Shown here: one piece after another, positions 7,424 through 14,340 of the stretch
How positions within the stretch are numbered: position 1 is the stretch's first letter
Layout: each line of letters begins with the position of its first letter
From: JADHUC01 sp964617665
GTDB lineage: Bacteria; Planctomycetota; Planctomycetia; Pirellulales; Pirellulaceae
Reading direction: 5' to 3'
DNA length: 21,671 nucleotides
Assembly: GCA_964617665.1 (NCBI GenBank)
Contig: CAZUAH010000221.1
Coordinates: forward strand, 1-21,671
Made by a program: the position numbers and the translations under genes
The notes under the pieces: model-generated
Database searches by the model: none
What the model was told of the DNA's origin: nothing
Seen by the model: the letters and a program-made list of their open reading frames with translations, nothing else

Positions 7424-9433
7424 ATGAGAAGTACCCCTGCCGTCAGCGGCGCCGCTCTGGCCCTTATTGTTGCTTGTTTCGGTAGCGTTGGTGCGCAGGA
7501 ACAGAAATTGGTCCTCGTCCAGGATGGCGTCAGCCGGGCTCCGATCGTCGTGTTTGACGGAGCGCCGCCTTACACGCGGCGGGCGGCCGATGAACTCGCA
7601 GTCTACATGGAAAAGATCAGCGGCGCGCGGCCGCAGGTCATCGAAGGCGAGCCTGATCCGGTCCCGAAACAGAGCATCTGGGTCGGGTTTCAGCCGAAAG
7701 TGGCCGAGCTGTTTCCGGAGATCGACTTCACGTTCAAGCATCCCGAAGAAATCCTGATCGCTGCGAACCAGAATCACCTGGTCATCGCCGGTCGCGACCG
7801 CTGGGATCCGGAACATCTGGATGTTGAAGGCATTGACGAAAGAATCGTCGGCAAACAGCAGGAATACGGAACGGTCAATGCGGTCTACACGTTTCTGCAG
7901 GATCATCTTGGCGTACGCTGGTTGTGGCCTGGCGAGTTGGGCGAGGACATCATCCGTCGAAAGACGATCACCATCATCCCGTTTGAATACCGCTACCACC
8001 CGCAGATCCGCGCGCGAGGCGGCGCGTTCAGTTTTTCCATGCTGAGCAATAAGGGGTACGGTCGCGCCCATGACTGGACGCGTTTGCAGAGATTGCAGCT
8101 TGGCTCGCTAGGACTCAGCGGCGGTCACGCCTTCAGCCACTGGTGGGATCGTTTCCACGGACAGCATCCCGAATACTTTGCCTTACAGCCAGACGGGACG
8201 CGAAGCGGTTTTCCCAACCCGCGTACCGTCAAGCTCTGCCAGTCGAATCCGGCCGTGTGGAAGCAGTGGCTGGCCGGTGTCGAAGAGCAACTCGAAAAGG
8301 ACCCGACGCGTACGACCTTTAATGGCTCGCCCAACGACGGCTGGTTCAGCGGCCATTGCGTCTGCGAAAACTGCGAAGCCTGGGATCATCCGGAAGGCGA
8401 GCTGCGGATGTTTCACTGGTCGCATCACCACAAGGAGCACGTCGCGCTGTCCGACCGGCATGTCGCGTTTGCCAATCAGTTGGGCCGCGTCCTCAAAGAG
8501 TGTTTTCCGGACAAGGATTACTACGTGATGATGCTGGCCTACGGTCATTCCCGTCCCGCGCCAATCAAAGCGCGCCCGGCGGACAACGTGATCATGGTGA
8601 GCGTGGCCAACTTCTTCGGCAGGACAAATCTCGTAGACCGCGGTTCGACCTGGGGTACGACGCATCGCGAGCAGTACCAGGCATGGGGCAAGCTCGCGTC
8701 GCATGTCATGTGGCGGCCCAACACGGGCAGCCCGGCTGGCTGGCAGCAGGGACTGCCGGACTTGTCGATTACCCAAACAATCGAAAACCTCAAGTTCGTG
8801 GCCAGGAATCACTGCGTTGGCATCTTCATCGACTCCGTGTGGGAGTATTGGGGCACGCAGGGGCCGCAGTATTACGTCATGGCGCAACTCATCTGGAATC
8901 CGAAACAAGACGGTCAAGCAATTCTGGACGACTATTACCGCCGGGGCTTCGGCCCGGCTGCCGCGAACGTTAAGGCCTGTTTCGAAACACTGGAACGGGC
9001 TCGCATGGCTTATGTGAAAGAGCATGGATACCAGTCTGGCATCTTCAACCTGCCCCGGCTCTACACGGACGACTTGTTGCGTCGCGCTGACGATCATCTC
9101 AGTCAGGCTTCAGCCGCCGCTGACGCCGGTCCCACAGTCTATCGTCGACGAGTGGAATTCGTGCGCGCCGGGCTGGAGTTCTCGAAACGGGCCATCGCCA
9201 CCATTCGGTTGATGGACGGCTACTGGAGCGATCCGGATCCGCAGGTCGCCCGCCGCGTGCGAGAGAACTGGGAGCAGATGCAGGAGATCTGCGAGGAACA
9301 TCCCTGGTCTATCAACTGGGGACCGGTCCGCCCCACAACGCCCCGCATGCTCGGTCTCCACCCCGATCATCCCAATCCAAAATGGAAGACGAAGTCCCGC
9401 GCGAAGAAGCCGGACGACCTTGATCGGGACTGA
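7424..9433 (+). CDS. Exported DUF4838 protein (second paralogue)
   Basis: ATG at 7424 is preceded by AGGAAGA and encodes 669 residues with a signal peptide (VSGAALALIVACFGSVGAQE). The architecture is an N-terminal GH67-like domain (YTRRAADELAVYMEKISG, then GTVNAVYTFLQDHLGVRWLWPGE) and a DUF4838 barrel. Residues 300-317 (NGSPNDGWFSGHCVCENC) match the same place in the upstream paralogue: its C311/C313/C316 correspond here to C312/C314/C317. Unlike the first protein, it ends soon after the barrel and has no CBM9-like domain. The two genes and the sulfatase at 9611 run in the same direction and probably serve one degradative function. The catalytic acids are not obvious by eye. Family assignment is good; the substrate is unknown. 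Confidence 0.85.
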   Translation: MRSTPAVSGAALALIVACFGSVGAQEQKLVLVQDGVSRAPIVVFDGAPPYTRRAADELAVYMEKISGARPQVIEGEPDPVPKQSIWVGFQPKVAELFPEIDFTFKHPEEILIAANQNHLVIAGRDRWDPEHLDVEGIDERIVGKQQEYGTVNAVYTFLQDHLGVRWLWPGELGEDIIRRKTITIIPFEYRYHPQIRARGGAFSFSMLSNKGYGRAHDWTRLQRLQLGSLGLSGGHAFSHWWDRFHGQHPEYFALQPDGTRSGFPNPRTVKLCQSNPAVWKQWLAGVEEQLEKDPTRTTFNGSPNDGWFSGHCVCENCEAWDHPEGELRMFHWSHHHKEHVALSDRHVAFANQLGRVLKECFPDKDYYVMMLAYGHSRPAPIKARPADNVIMVSVANFFGRTNLVDRGSTWGTTHREQYQAWGKLASHVMWRPNTGSPAGWQQGLPDLSITQTIENLKFVARNHCVGIFIDSVWEYWGTQGPQYYVMAQLIWNPKQDGQAILDDYYRRGFGPAAANVKACFETLERARMAYVKEHGYQSGIFNLPRLYTDDLLRRADDHLSQASAAADAGPTVYRRRVEFVRAGLEFSKRAIATIRLMDGYWSDPDPQVARRVRENWEQMQEICEEHPWSINWGPVRPTTPRMLGLHPDHPNPKWKTKSRAKKPDDLDRD

Positions 9434-9457
9434 CTTTGTCCGCATGAAACATGTGCC

Positions 9458-9551
9458 TTTCAAAACCGATTTTCGGGAGGGCGAAGCTCCTGCTGAGCCG
9501 TGTCTTCCTGTGGTTTCGGCTCGGCAGGAGCTCGCCCTCCCGGTTTTGAAA
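9458..9551. repeat. Long palindromic repeat of the planctomycete GEAPAEP type
   Basis: The outer arms are TTTCAAAACCG (9458-9468) and its complement at 9541-9551. The inner arms are GGGAGGGCGAAGCTCCTG (9475-9492) continuing to 9499, and their complement from 9518 to 9541. The left arm has a six-base insertion (9469-9474), one extra A and one T that still pairs as G-U. Together they give a stem of about 34 pairs with an 18-base loop. Translating the plus strand gives REGEAPAEP, a peptide I recall from many spurious planctomycete ORFs. It sits 24 bases after the second DUF4838 gene and ahead of the sulfatase. No T-run follows it. Confidence 0.8.
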
Positions 9552-9610
9552 CCGCTTCATGTCATCTTGACGCAGAACTTGCTGGAGATGCTGAAGGAGT
9601 TAAAGACGCT

Positions 9611-11161
9611 ATGAGGTTCGATACCACCATCACCATGAAAACACCTTTCTATTCCGTCTTCGGTCTACTACTAACCCTCACGTCCGGTCTGGCTGACGAC
9701 AAACCGAACGTGCTGTTGATCGTTTCTGAAGACAATGGCCCGGAATTGGGATGCTATGGCGATCCGTATGCTCGCACGCCGAATCTCGATCGGCTGGCCG
9801 GCGAGGGCGTGCGGTTCGAGAATGCCTTCGTGCCCTACGCGGTCTGTTCGCCGTCGCGGGCCTGTTATCTCACCGGACTGCATCCGCATCAGAACGGGCA
9901 CATCGGCTTGGCTACGCACAAGTTCGCCATGTATCGCGAGGACACGCCGAGTTTTGTCACGCTGCTGAAAGGACATGGTTACCGCACCGGAATCATCGGA
10001 AAACTGCACGTGAATCCTCCGTCCGCGTTCCCGTTCGATTTCACGGCGATACCCTCGGCGAATTTCCGGCGCAAGCAGTCACCCGCCGACTATGCCGCCG
10101 CAGCCGCTCGGTTCTTTACGCAGCCCGGCGGTGCACCGTGGTTTCTGTCCGTAAACTTCCCGGACGCCCATCTCCCTTTTCTGCGTCAGGCGAATGGCCT
10201 GCCGAGCGAACCGCTCGACGCGGACGATGTTAAACCGATGCCGTGGATCGGTGTCGACACACCTCGGCTCAGGGAACAGGTGGCCAACTATTACAATTGT
10301 CTCGAACGGCTGGATCGCGCAGTCGGATTAATGCTCGACGAATTGCAGAAGACCGGGCAGGCCGACAACACGCTGGTTTTCTACATCGGCGATCACGGCG
10401 CCCAGTTTCCGCGTGGCAAAGGGACGGTCTACGAAGCGGGGCTGCGTGTTCCCTTGATCGTTCGCTGGCCGGGGCAGTCGCAGGCCGGACAAGTTCGGCA
10501 GGAACTCGTTTCCACACTCGATCTACTGCCAACCGCGCTGGTCGCCACCGGCGTCAAACCGTCGGGCGACCTGCCGGGCCGGGCACTGCAGCCGTTGTTG
10601 GCAGGGGCCGCCGCTGAGAATTCGCGGCGATACATCTACGGCTTCACGACCGGATCGTTTCCTGGAAACTGCTTCGTCCAGTATTCCGTGCGCGACGAAC
10701 GGTTCAAGCTGATCTCAAGTCCGCGGCCCGGCACCGACAACCTGATTTCCCGCTCCTACCTCGACGAATCGCACCCTTACTTCGTCGTCTCCGGAGCGAC
10801 CGTCGCGGACCAGACCGCAATCTCGCCACACGTACGCGACACATTCGACCGATGGAGCCGCCCGCCGCGCTATGAACTTTATGATCTCAAGAGCGACCCG
10901 CACGAATGGCATAATCTCGCCGACGACCCTCAATTTGCCTCGGTCAAGACCCGGCTAATCAAAGCCCTGACCGACATGCAGCAGCAAACACGCGATCCGT
11001 TCGTCGATCCGGCGAATGTCGAAGCGTTCGTAGCCGAACAGCTCGCGAATCGCGATCTCCGTTATCGCAGGACTCAGGACTTTCGCTGGTCCTACCTCGA
11101 TACGTTTCCTGCGTGGCGAGTGGACCCGCACCCAGCCGCCTCCCGTGACGCCAAACCGTGA
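9611..11161 (+). CDS. Exported sulfatase, S1 family (heparan N-sulfatase-like)
   Basis: The frame is open from 9500, but the part before 9611 lies in the palindromic repeat and does not look like protein. ATG at 9611 has AAGGAG 11 bases upstream and gives 516 residues with a signal peptide ending near SGLADD; ATG at 9635 is an alternative. The N-terminal metal site is VSEDNG (D41, N42), and the modification motif is canonical: CSPSR with C79, which would become formylglycine. Later signatures are GKLHVNPP, YIGDHGAQFPRGKGTVYEAG and LRVPLIVRWPG. The DHG rather than DNG in the metal site and the overall pattern recall N-sulfoglucosamine sulfohydrolases. It is downstream of the two DUF4838 genes, with the palindrome between. 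It needs a formylglycine-generating enzyme for activity. Substrate is inferred only. Confidence 0.9.
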   Translation: MRFDTTITMKTPFYSVFGLLLTLTSGLADDKPNVLLIVSEDNGPELGCYGDPYARTPNLDRLAGEGVRFENAFVPYAVCSPSRACYLTGLHPHQNGHIGLATHKFAMYREDTPSFVTLLKGHGYRTGIIGKLHVNPPSAFPFDFTAIPSANFRRKQSPADYAAAAARFFTQPGGAPWFLSVNFPDAHLPFLRQANGLPSEPLDADDVKPMPWIGVDTPRLREQVANYYNCLERLDRAVGLMLDELQKTGQADNTLVFYIGDHGAQFPRGKGTVYEAGLRVPLIVRWPGQSQAGQVRQELVSTLDLLPTALVATGVKPSGDLPGRALQPLLAGAAAENSRRYIYGFTTGSFPGNCFVQYSVRDERFKLISSPRPGTDNLISRSYLDESHPYFVVSGATVADQTAISPHVRDTFDRWSRPPRYELYDLKSDPHEWHNLADDPQFASVKTRLIKALTDMQQQTRDPFVDPANVEAFVAEQLANRDLRYRRTQDFRWSYLDTFPAWRVDPHPAASRDAKP

Positions 11162-11233
11162 AATCGCCCAGGGAACCCAAGGCAAACCTCGTTGCATTCA
11201 CTGTCGAACGTTGTGGGGCTTGAACCGCCGTTG

Positions 11234-11300
11234 GCGACCAACGCGAGCGGGCCATTGCCAACCGAACGTCAGCTCGCATTTGGCGGGGGCCCTGCCGCCC
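11234..11300 (+). repeat. Dispersed repeat, copy A (intergenic)
   Basis: This 67-base segment matches 14975-15043 with two single-base gaps and about 57 identical positions. Both begin GCGACCAACG, share GAGCGGGC, then AGCTCGCATTT, and end GGCCCTGCCGCCC. The end can fold as GGCGG...CCGCC. The 257-base gap from 11162 to 11418 otherwise holds a possible promoter and a short open stretch (DGTIYTIYDS) that may be chance. Confidence 0.75.
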
Positions 11301-11334
11301 TACCTCAAAGACGTCTCGGCCGGGGACGGAACGA

Positions 11335-11364
11335 TTTACACCATCTACGACTCCATGGTAAGAT
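11335..11364 (+). promoter_or_regulatory. Possible sigma-70-type promoter of the toxin-antitoxin pair
   Basis: TTTACA (11335-11340) and TAAGAT (11359-11364) are separated by 18 bases and lie 54 bases before the antitoxin ATG at 11419. The -35 box fits five of six and the -10 box four of six consensus positions. Planctomycete promoters are poorly defined, so this is tentative. Confidence 0.3.
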
Positions 11365-11418
11365 AGCGACTAGCACAGGTTCACTGACTTGTACACTTCA
11401 ACGGGAGACTTGGCGACG

Positions 11419-11634
11419 ATGACTTCGACCGAAGAAATCCTGGGAGCGGTCATGGCCTTGCAGGACGAAGAGCGGTTCCACCTTGTTGAGCGATTGTTGG
11501 AAGAGTTCTCGCCGGAGTCCGACGAGTTGACGGACGACCAACTCGCCACGGAGTTGGAACGCCGCAGAGCGGATTTCGAACGAGGCACAGCGGACGAAGT
11601 TCCGTGGTCAGAGCTGCGCGACGAACCATGCTAG
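11419..11634 (+). CDS. Addiction-module antitoxin (Unstab_antitox family)
   Basis: ATG at 11419 follows GGGAGA at 11403-11408 and gives a 71-residue acidic protein. The start at 11389 in the same frame lacks such a site. The pattern, an N-terminal helix (EEILGAVMALQDEERFHLVE) with LLEEF, a hinge, then ELERRRADFERG and a C-terminal VPWSELR, is typical of the PF09720 antitoxins. They neutralise RelE/ParE-fold toxins by wrapping their C-terminal tail across the toxin. The stop TAG at 11632 is only three to nine bases before the toxin start, so translation is probably coupled. The acidic, flexible tail should make it the protease-sensitive partner. Confidence 0.8.
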   Translation: MTSTEEILGAVMALQDEERFHLVERLLEEFSPESDELTDDQLATELERRRADFERGTADEVPWSELRDEPC

Positions 11635-11637
11635 GTT

Positions 11638-11946
11638 GTGCCCATGCCTCACGAAGTCGTGTTTCATCGGCTCGCCGCACGAGAGTATCGGTCGGCTCTT
11701 TCCTGGTATCGCCAACGCAGTCCGGCGGCGGCGGAGCGGTTTCGTGCCGAGATTGACGACGTCGTAGAACGCATTAGCAAGTCGCCGCTTGAAGGGGCTG
11801 TCTTTCGAGGGCCTTTCCGCTGGCTGCGTACTCGTCGATTTCCTTATTTGCTGTACTACGAGATCGTCGATTCGACGACAATTCGCGTCTACGCCGTAGC
11901 ACACGGGCGGCGACGCCTTGGATATTGGATCCAACGCAGATTCTGA
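11638..11946 (+). CDS. RelE/ParE-family toxin
   Basis: The frame opens with GTG at 11638; ATG at 11644 is equally likely, giving 102 or 100 residues. It is a basic protein with the ParE/RelE fold signature: an N-terminal VVFHRLAAREYRSALSWY helix, then RFRAEIDDVVERI, then RTRRFPYLLYYEI and VYAVAHGRRRLGYW. The last segment is the usual ParE beta-hairpin. ParE proteins poison gyrase and RelE proteins cut mRNA; which activity applies is not visible. There is no good Shine-Dalgarno before either start, in keeping with coupling to the antitoxin. No terminator is seen after it. Confidence 0.8.
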   Translation: MPMPHEVVFHRLAAREYRSALSWYRQRSPAAAERFRAEIDDVVERISKSPLEGAVFRGPFRWLRTRRFPYLLYYEIVDSTTIRVYAVAHGRRRLGYWIQRRF

Positions 11947-12061
11947 TCGCTATTCGCCATCACCGAGGTGAAATACTCCACCCAGCTTGGCAGACCCGGC
12001 GTGTTTCTGAATACCAGAGACGACAAGGCGCTGTGGCAAGTTGCTGCAAAGTGGCGTTCTT

Positions 12062-12071
12062 GGAAGGAAGG
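12062..12071 (+). promoter_or_regulatory. Shine-Dalgarno site fixing the 12077 start
   Basis: GGAAGGAAGG ends five bases before GTG at 12077. It speaks against the open TTG at 12041, which has nothing comparable before it. Confidence 0.7.
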
Positions 12072-12076
12072 TAATA

Positions 12077-12979
12077 GTGGAATTCTCGCAGGACGAACTA
12101 ATCGAGAAGCTCAAGTCACTTGAGTTGCCACTTCATGAGAATGTGGAAGCCATATTCAGCGGCACTTGTGCGCTGAATTCACTATTGGAGCAACGCGTTA
12201 CTCCAGCAATCAGAGGTATACTGGAGCACACCGAGTATGAAGCGGCCGTGGCAGGTGCGTTTTACCGTATTGCCGCGTGGCTGAAGAGCCTCGTCAGACT
12301 GAATCAGCCAATCGATATACAGGCGGTGTTCGCGGGAGCTCGTTCAATATTCGAGTTGACGGTCGACATCAAGCTGTTGGTAGAGAATCCGTCAATGGCA
12401 CCGCAGTTCCACGCCTTCGTCTTCGTTGAGCGGTTTCGCGCTGCGAAGCGTGTCGTAGATTTTGTGGATTCGAGTCTCAGTGGGGATCCGTCGAAGGGCA
12501 AAGCTGAAAGGGAACTGGTCGAGGATCCTGCTCAGCAGCGTAAGCTGGAGGGGCTATGCAGGAGTTTCGGTTGGTGGGATGCGGACAAGTGCCGCGCTAA
12601 ACGCATCGATCACTGGTCTGGATGGGACATGTACACGAGGACGAAAAATGTGGGCGTTGAGTACGAGGAAGTGTACCGCGTGTACTACCCCATGTTCTCC
12701 TGGAACGTCCATGCCGGCACTGTGGGCGTGGGCGGCGTTTCGGCGAGGGGCATAGAATCAGGATTCGGTGTAGCACACGGAGTCGTCCAAGATTTGGTGT
12801 ATGATGCGACACGAGAGGTTGCTACAACATTCCGGCTATTCGATGCCGTTGGTGATCTGCGCGAGAAACTGAAGGCTGTGAAGGAGGTCTTTCCTCGTTC
12901 TTTGCTCGACGCATCGATCCGAGCATTGGAGGAACTGGAAAAGAGCAGCAATGATGAGGGGACATCGTCGGGATCATAG
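12077..12979 (+). CDS. Hypothetical protein, DUF5677-like
   Basis: From GTG at 12077 the protein has 300 residues; a TTG at 12041 would add 12 residues without a ribosome site. It is soluble and mainly helical, without signal peptide. Features are a paired-helix segment (AFYRIAAWLKSLVRLNQ, then QAVFAGARSIFELTVDIKLL, residues about 60-110) and a later YYPMFSWNVHAGTVGV. These recall the DUF5677 family, in which an arginine/glutamate helix and a Y-x-x-(F/L)-S-x-x-x-H motif are conserved. The function of that family is unknown. The gene follows the toxin pair after 130 bases and looks somewhat lower in GC than the sulfatase genes, fitting an accessory island. Family assignment is moderate. Confidence 0.6.
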   Translation: MEFSQDELIEKLKSLELPLHENVEAIFSGTCALNSLLEQRVTPAIRGILEHTEYEAAVAGAFYRIAAWLKSLVRLNQPIDIQAVFAGARSIFELTVDIKLLVENPSMAPQFHAFVFVERFRAAKRVVDFVDSSLSGDPSKGKAERELVEDPAQQRKLEGLCRSFGWWDADKCRAKRIDHWSGWDMYTRTKNVGVEYEEVYRVYYPMFSWNVHAGTVGVGGVSARGIESGFGVAHGVVQDLVYDATREVATTFRLFDAVGDLREKLKAVKEVFPRSLLDASIRALEELEKSSNDEGTSSGS

Positions 12980-13238
12980 CACGTCCGTATCTTTCGACTA
13001 TCAGTGGCATGCCTGGGAACCTCGTTTCTTGTTTCCACAAGACGCGTGATTCCAGCGTATCAATGCGAAGTTGGTGATTTTCGGCAAAGACGTTTTCGAC
13101 TTGCGGACAAAGTACTGTAAGTCGCCGCTCACCGAAAATGGCTATCGGGTCGCGTGGTCGTTCGACCCGTTTCGCCCTCACGGTCGCACGGATTGCCAGC
13201 CAAGTTCTCTCTACCCAGCCCTGATTCCATCAAGCTGA
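12951..13238 (+). pseudogene. Possible decayed small gene with one in-frame TGA
   Basis: The 304-base gap 12980-13283 is not empty. A frame beginning with ATG at 12951, inside the end of the DUF5677-like gene, runs to TGA at 13047-13049 and continues open in the same frame to TGA at 13236-13238. The two pieces, 32 and about 62 codons, contain protein-like stretches: FDYQWHAWEPRFLFPQDA and GYRVAWSFDPFRPHGRTD. No family is recognised. It could be a gene broken by one nonsense change, or coincidence; the opposite strand is also open across this part. Confidence 0.25.
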
Positions 13239-13248
13239 CAAGGACACG

Positions 13249-13277
13249 TTGACAAGTACGGCAATTTGCCGTGCAAT
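13249..13277 (+). promoter_or_regulatory. Promoter of the DUF1778 antitoxin, probably leaderless
   Basis: A perfect TTGACA (13249-13254) is followed after exactly 17 bases by TGCAAT (13272-13277). Transcription would start six to seven bases later, at or next to ATG at 13284. No Shine-Dalgarno lies before that ATG, which agrees with a leaderless message. Confidence 0.5.
13258..13272. promoter_or_regulatory. 15-bp palindrome between -35 and -10: candidate antitoxin operator
   Basis: ACGGCAA-T-TTGCCGT is a perfect seven-base inverted repeat around one central base and fills the spacer between the two promoter boxes. DUF1778 antitoxins are ribbon-helix-helix proteins that repress their own operon by binding such palindromes, so this is the likely site. 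Confidence 0.5.
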
Positions 13278-13283
13278 TCACTC

Positions 13284-13559
13284 ATGACCACTAAGAAGGC
13301 AAGACTAGAGGCTGGAATCACGCCAGAGCAGAAGGAACTGATCGAACGTGCGGCGGCGTACGAAGGGCGCTCGGTTTCTGACTTCGTTGTGAGGACCGTT
13401 GAACGAGCTGCCAAAGCCGTCATCCAAGAACACGGAGTATTACGACTGAACGAGTCGCAGAGCCGTGCGTTCGTCGAGACGCTGCTCAATCCGCCGAAGC
13501 CGAACGAAGCCTTGGAGCAAGCGGCGGAAAAGTATCTTGAGGACGTGGTTTCGCAATGA
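13284..13559 (+). CDS. DUF1778 (TacA-type) antitoxin, full length
   Basis: ATG at 13284 gives 91 residues; the frame is open from 13266 but the promoter lies there. The N-terminal half has the ribbon-helix-helix pattern of DUF1778 (ARLEAGITPEQKELIERAA, then EGRSVSDFVVRTVERAA). The C-terminal part (FVETLLNPPKPNEALEQAAEKY) is the usual toxin-binding segment with the conserved L-L-N-PP. These antitoxins pair with GNAT acetyltransferase toxins that acetylate aminoacyl-tRNA, and they repress their own promoter. The stop overlaps the next ATG (ATGA at 13556-13559), the normal arrangement for the toxin gene, but here the toxin is only a stub. The antitoxin itself looks intact. Confidence 0.85.
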   Translation: MTTKKARLEAGITPEQKELIERAAAYEGRSVSDFVVRTVERAAKAVIQEHGVLRLNESQSRAFVETLLNPPKPNEALEQAAEKYLEDVVSQ

Positions 13560-13639
13560 GCAAGTTCACTTGCGAACGGCTCGCGAAGCATCACGATCGC
13601 AGGGCCTCATCGTTTGTCCCTGCCAATGAATACCGTTGA
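13556..13639 (+). pseudogene. Truncated GNAT toxin remnant (TacT-type)
   Basis: ATG at 13556 overlaps the antitoxin stop. The first 18 or so residues, ending LAKHHDRRA, match the opening of GNAT toxins, where HDR is followed by a (F)(D/S)CG segment. Here the sequence breaks off into SSFVPANEYR and a TGA at 13637, so only 27 codons remain of a protein normally about 160-175 residues long. The acetyl-CoA site and the catalytic residues are absent. The break at about 13609-13615 joins the decayed minus-strand sequence, which suggests a deletion or rearrangement end point. Confidence 0.65.
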
Positions 13640-13935
13640 GAATCTCTTGAATACTCACGAGTGAGGTGCCGCCAGGCGGTGATCAGTTCGGGGTAGGGCG
13701 TGTCTGCGATGCTTACGAAACCGTTGTTGTCGTTTTCGCCGTCGCCGAGCCCGTGGTGAGGGCGTCGCGAAACCGTTCTTCGCGTCTATCTCGTCCGCAA
13801 TTCGAACCAAGCCACCTCGCAATTCGATTCCGCTGGTAATGTCAGGCCGATCATGCTGACCGTGTTCGGGGCGGCGTTGCCGCGGGTTTCGACCGGAACC
13901 TTCTGGGCCTTGGCGAAAAGCTTGCGCGCGGGGTC
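13591..13935 (-). pseudogene. Decayed minus-strand gene of unrecognised family
   Basis: One minus-strand frame stays open for 115 codons except for a single TAG at 13786-13788. Before that stop it reads like protein (RKLFAKAQKVPVETRG, APNTVSMIGLTLPAESN, EVAWFELRT), and after it again (GLGDGENDNNGFVSIADT, YPELITAWRHLTREY). No start codon or ribosome site fits, and it begins right after the stop of the SGNH remnant. I do not recognise the family. It appears to be the wreck of one gene, or of two fused pieces, in the same direction as the SGNH hydrolase remnant. Confidence 0.4.
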
Positions 13936-13938
13936 TTA

Positions 13939-14171
13939 TCACTCCTCTAGGGCTTTCAGAATTGCTTCGGCGGCCTGTTCGCCGATCTTGCGGTAGCCTT
14001 CTTCGCTGAAGTGCACATTACCCTTGCTCTTGAACAGCTCGAGCGGGAATTTGCTGGTCAGCGCGTGGATGTCGTTGACTGCCACTCCGTGCCTCGCCAT
14101 GACCTTCGCCGGTAATCGCATTGTACCCTACGCATTGTTCCGGCACGCAATCCAATCGGTGTTGGCAGAGT
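13939..14171 (-). pseudogene. C-terminal remnant of an SGNH/GDSL hydrolase, frameshifted
   Basis: The last 58 codons (14112 to the TGA at 13939) read PAKVMARHGVAVNDIHAL, then FKSKGNVHFSEEGYRKIGEQ. This is the C-terminus of SGNH hydrolases, where ND-x-H and G-x-VHF-x-x-EG carry the catalytic Asp-His pair. Just upstream, CVPEQCVGYNAI (14149-14114) gives the usual YNAIA strand, but in a frame offset by one base at 14113. A second one-base shift near 14150 would join TPIG, part of the usual TTP motif. The N-terminal GDS serine block is not found. The enzyme would have deacetylated sugars; now it is dead, and its remains lie upstream of the second sulfatase. Confidence 0.6.
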
Positions 14172-14324
14172 TTGCCGAAGTCGTTGGGTTTCATGTTCGC
14201 CCTGTCTCTTTTCCAATCGACAATTTGCACAGGCCCGACGGAAGCGAGATAATGCGAGCCGTGGATTTGCCTCAACAGCCTTGGAGGCTGAGCACCAACG
14301 GGACTCCGACACAACTCAAGATCA

Positions 14325-14330
14325 GGGAGG
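14325..14330 (+). promoter_or_regulatory. Shine-Dalgarno site fixing the second sulfatase start
   Basis: GGGAGG ends ten bases before ATG at 14341 and only one base before ATG at 14332. Spacing therefore supports 14341, whose product begins directly with a signal peptide. Confidence 0.65.
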
Positions 14331-14340
14331 CATGACCACC

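Noticed and set aside
6647..8071. A 474-codon minus-strand frame spanning two DUF4838 genes
   Set aside because: It crosses the end of one and the start of another well-supported gene and shows no family motif.
9458..9551. Rho-independent terminator
   Set aside because: The hairpin is long enough but no T-run follows it, and the loop and bulges fit a repeat better.
9500..9610. Extended N-terminus of the first sulfatase
   Set aside because: It lies in the palindromic repeat and would place 37 residues before the signal peptide; ATG at 9611 is better.
9420..9614. A 64-codon frame containing GEAPAEP
   Set aside because: It is a translation of the palindromic repeat, not a gene.
11162..11418. 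A small gene encoding DGTIYTIYDS before the toxin pair
   Set aside because: The frame runs through the sulfatase end and the repeat without a start or ribosome site; likely chance.
12041..12076. TTG start for the DUF5677-like protein
   Set aside because: GTG at 12077 has a very strong ribosome site five bases upstream; the TTG has none.
13047..13049. Selenocysteine readthrough of the in-frame TGA
   Set aside because: No selenoprotein family match and no recognisable SECIS hairpin directly after it.
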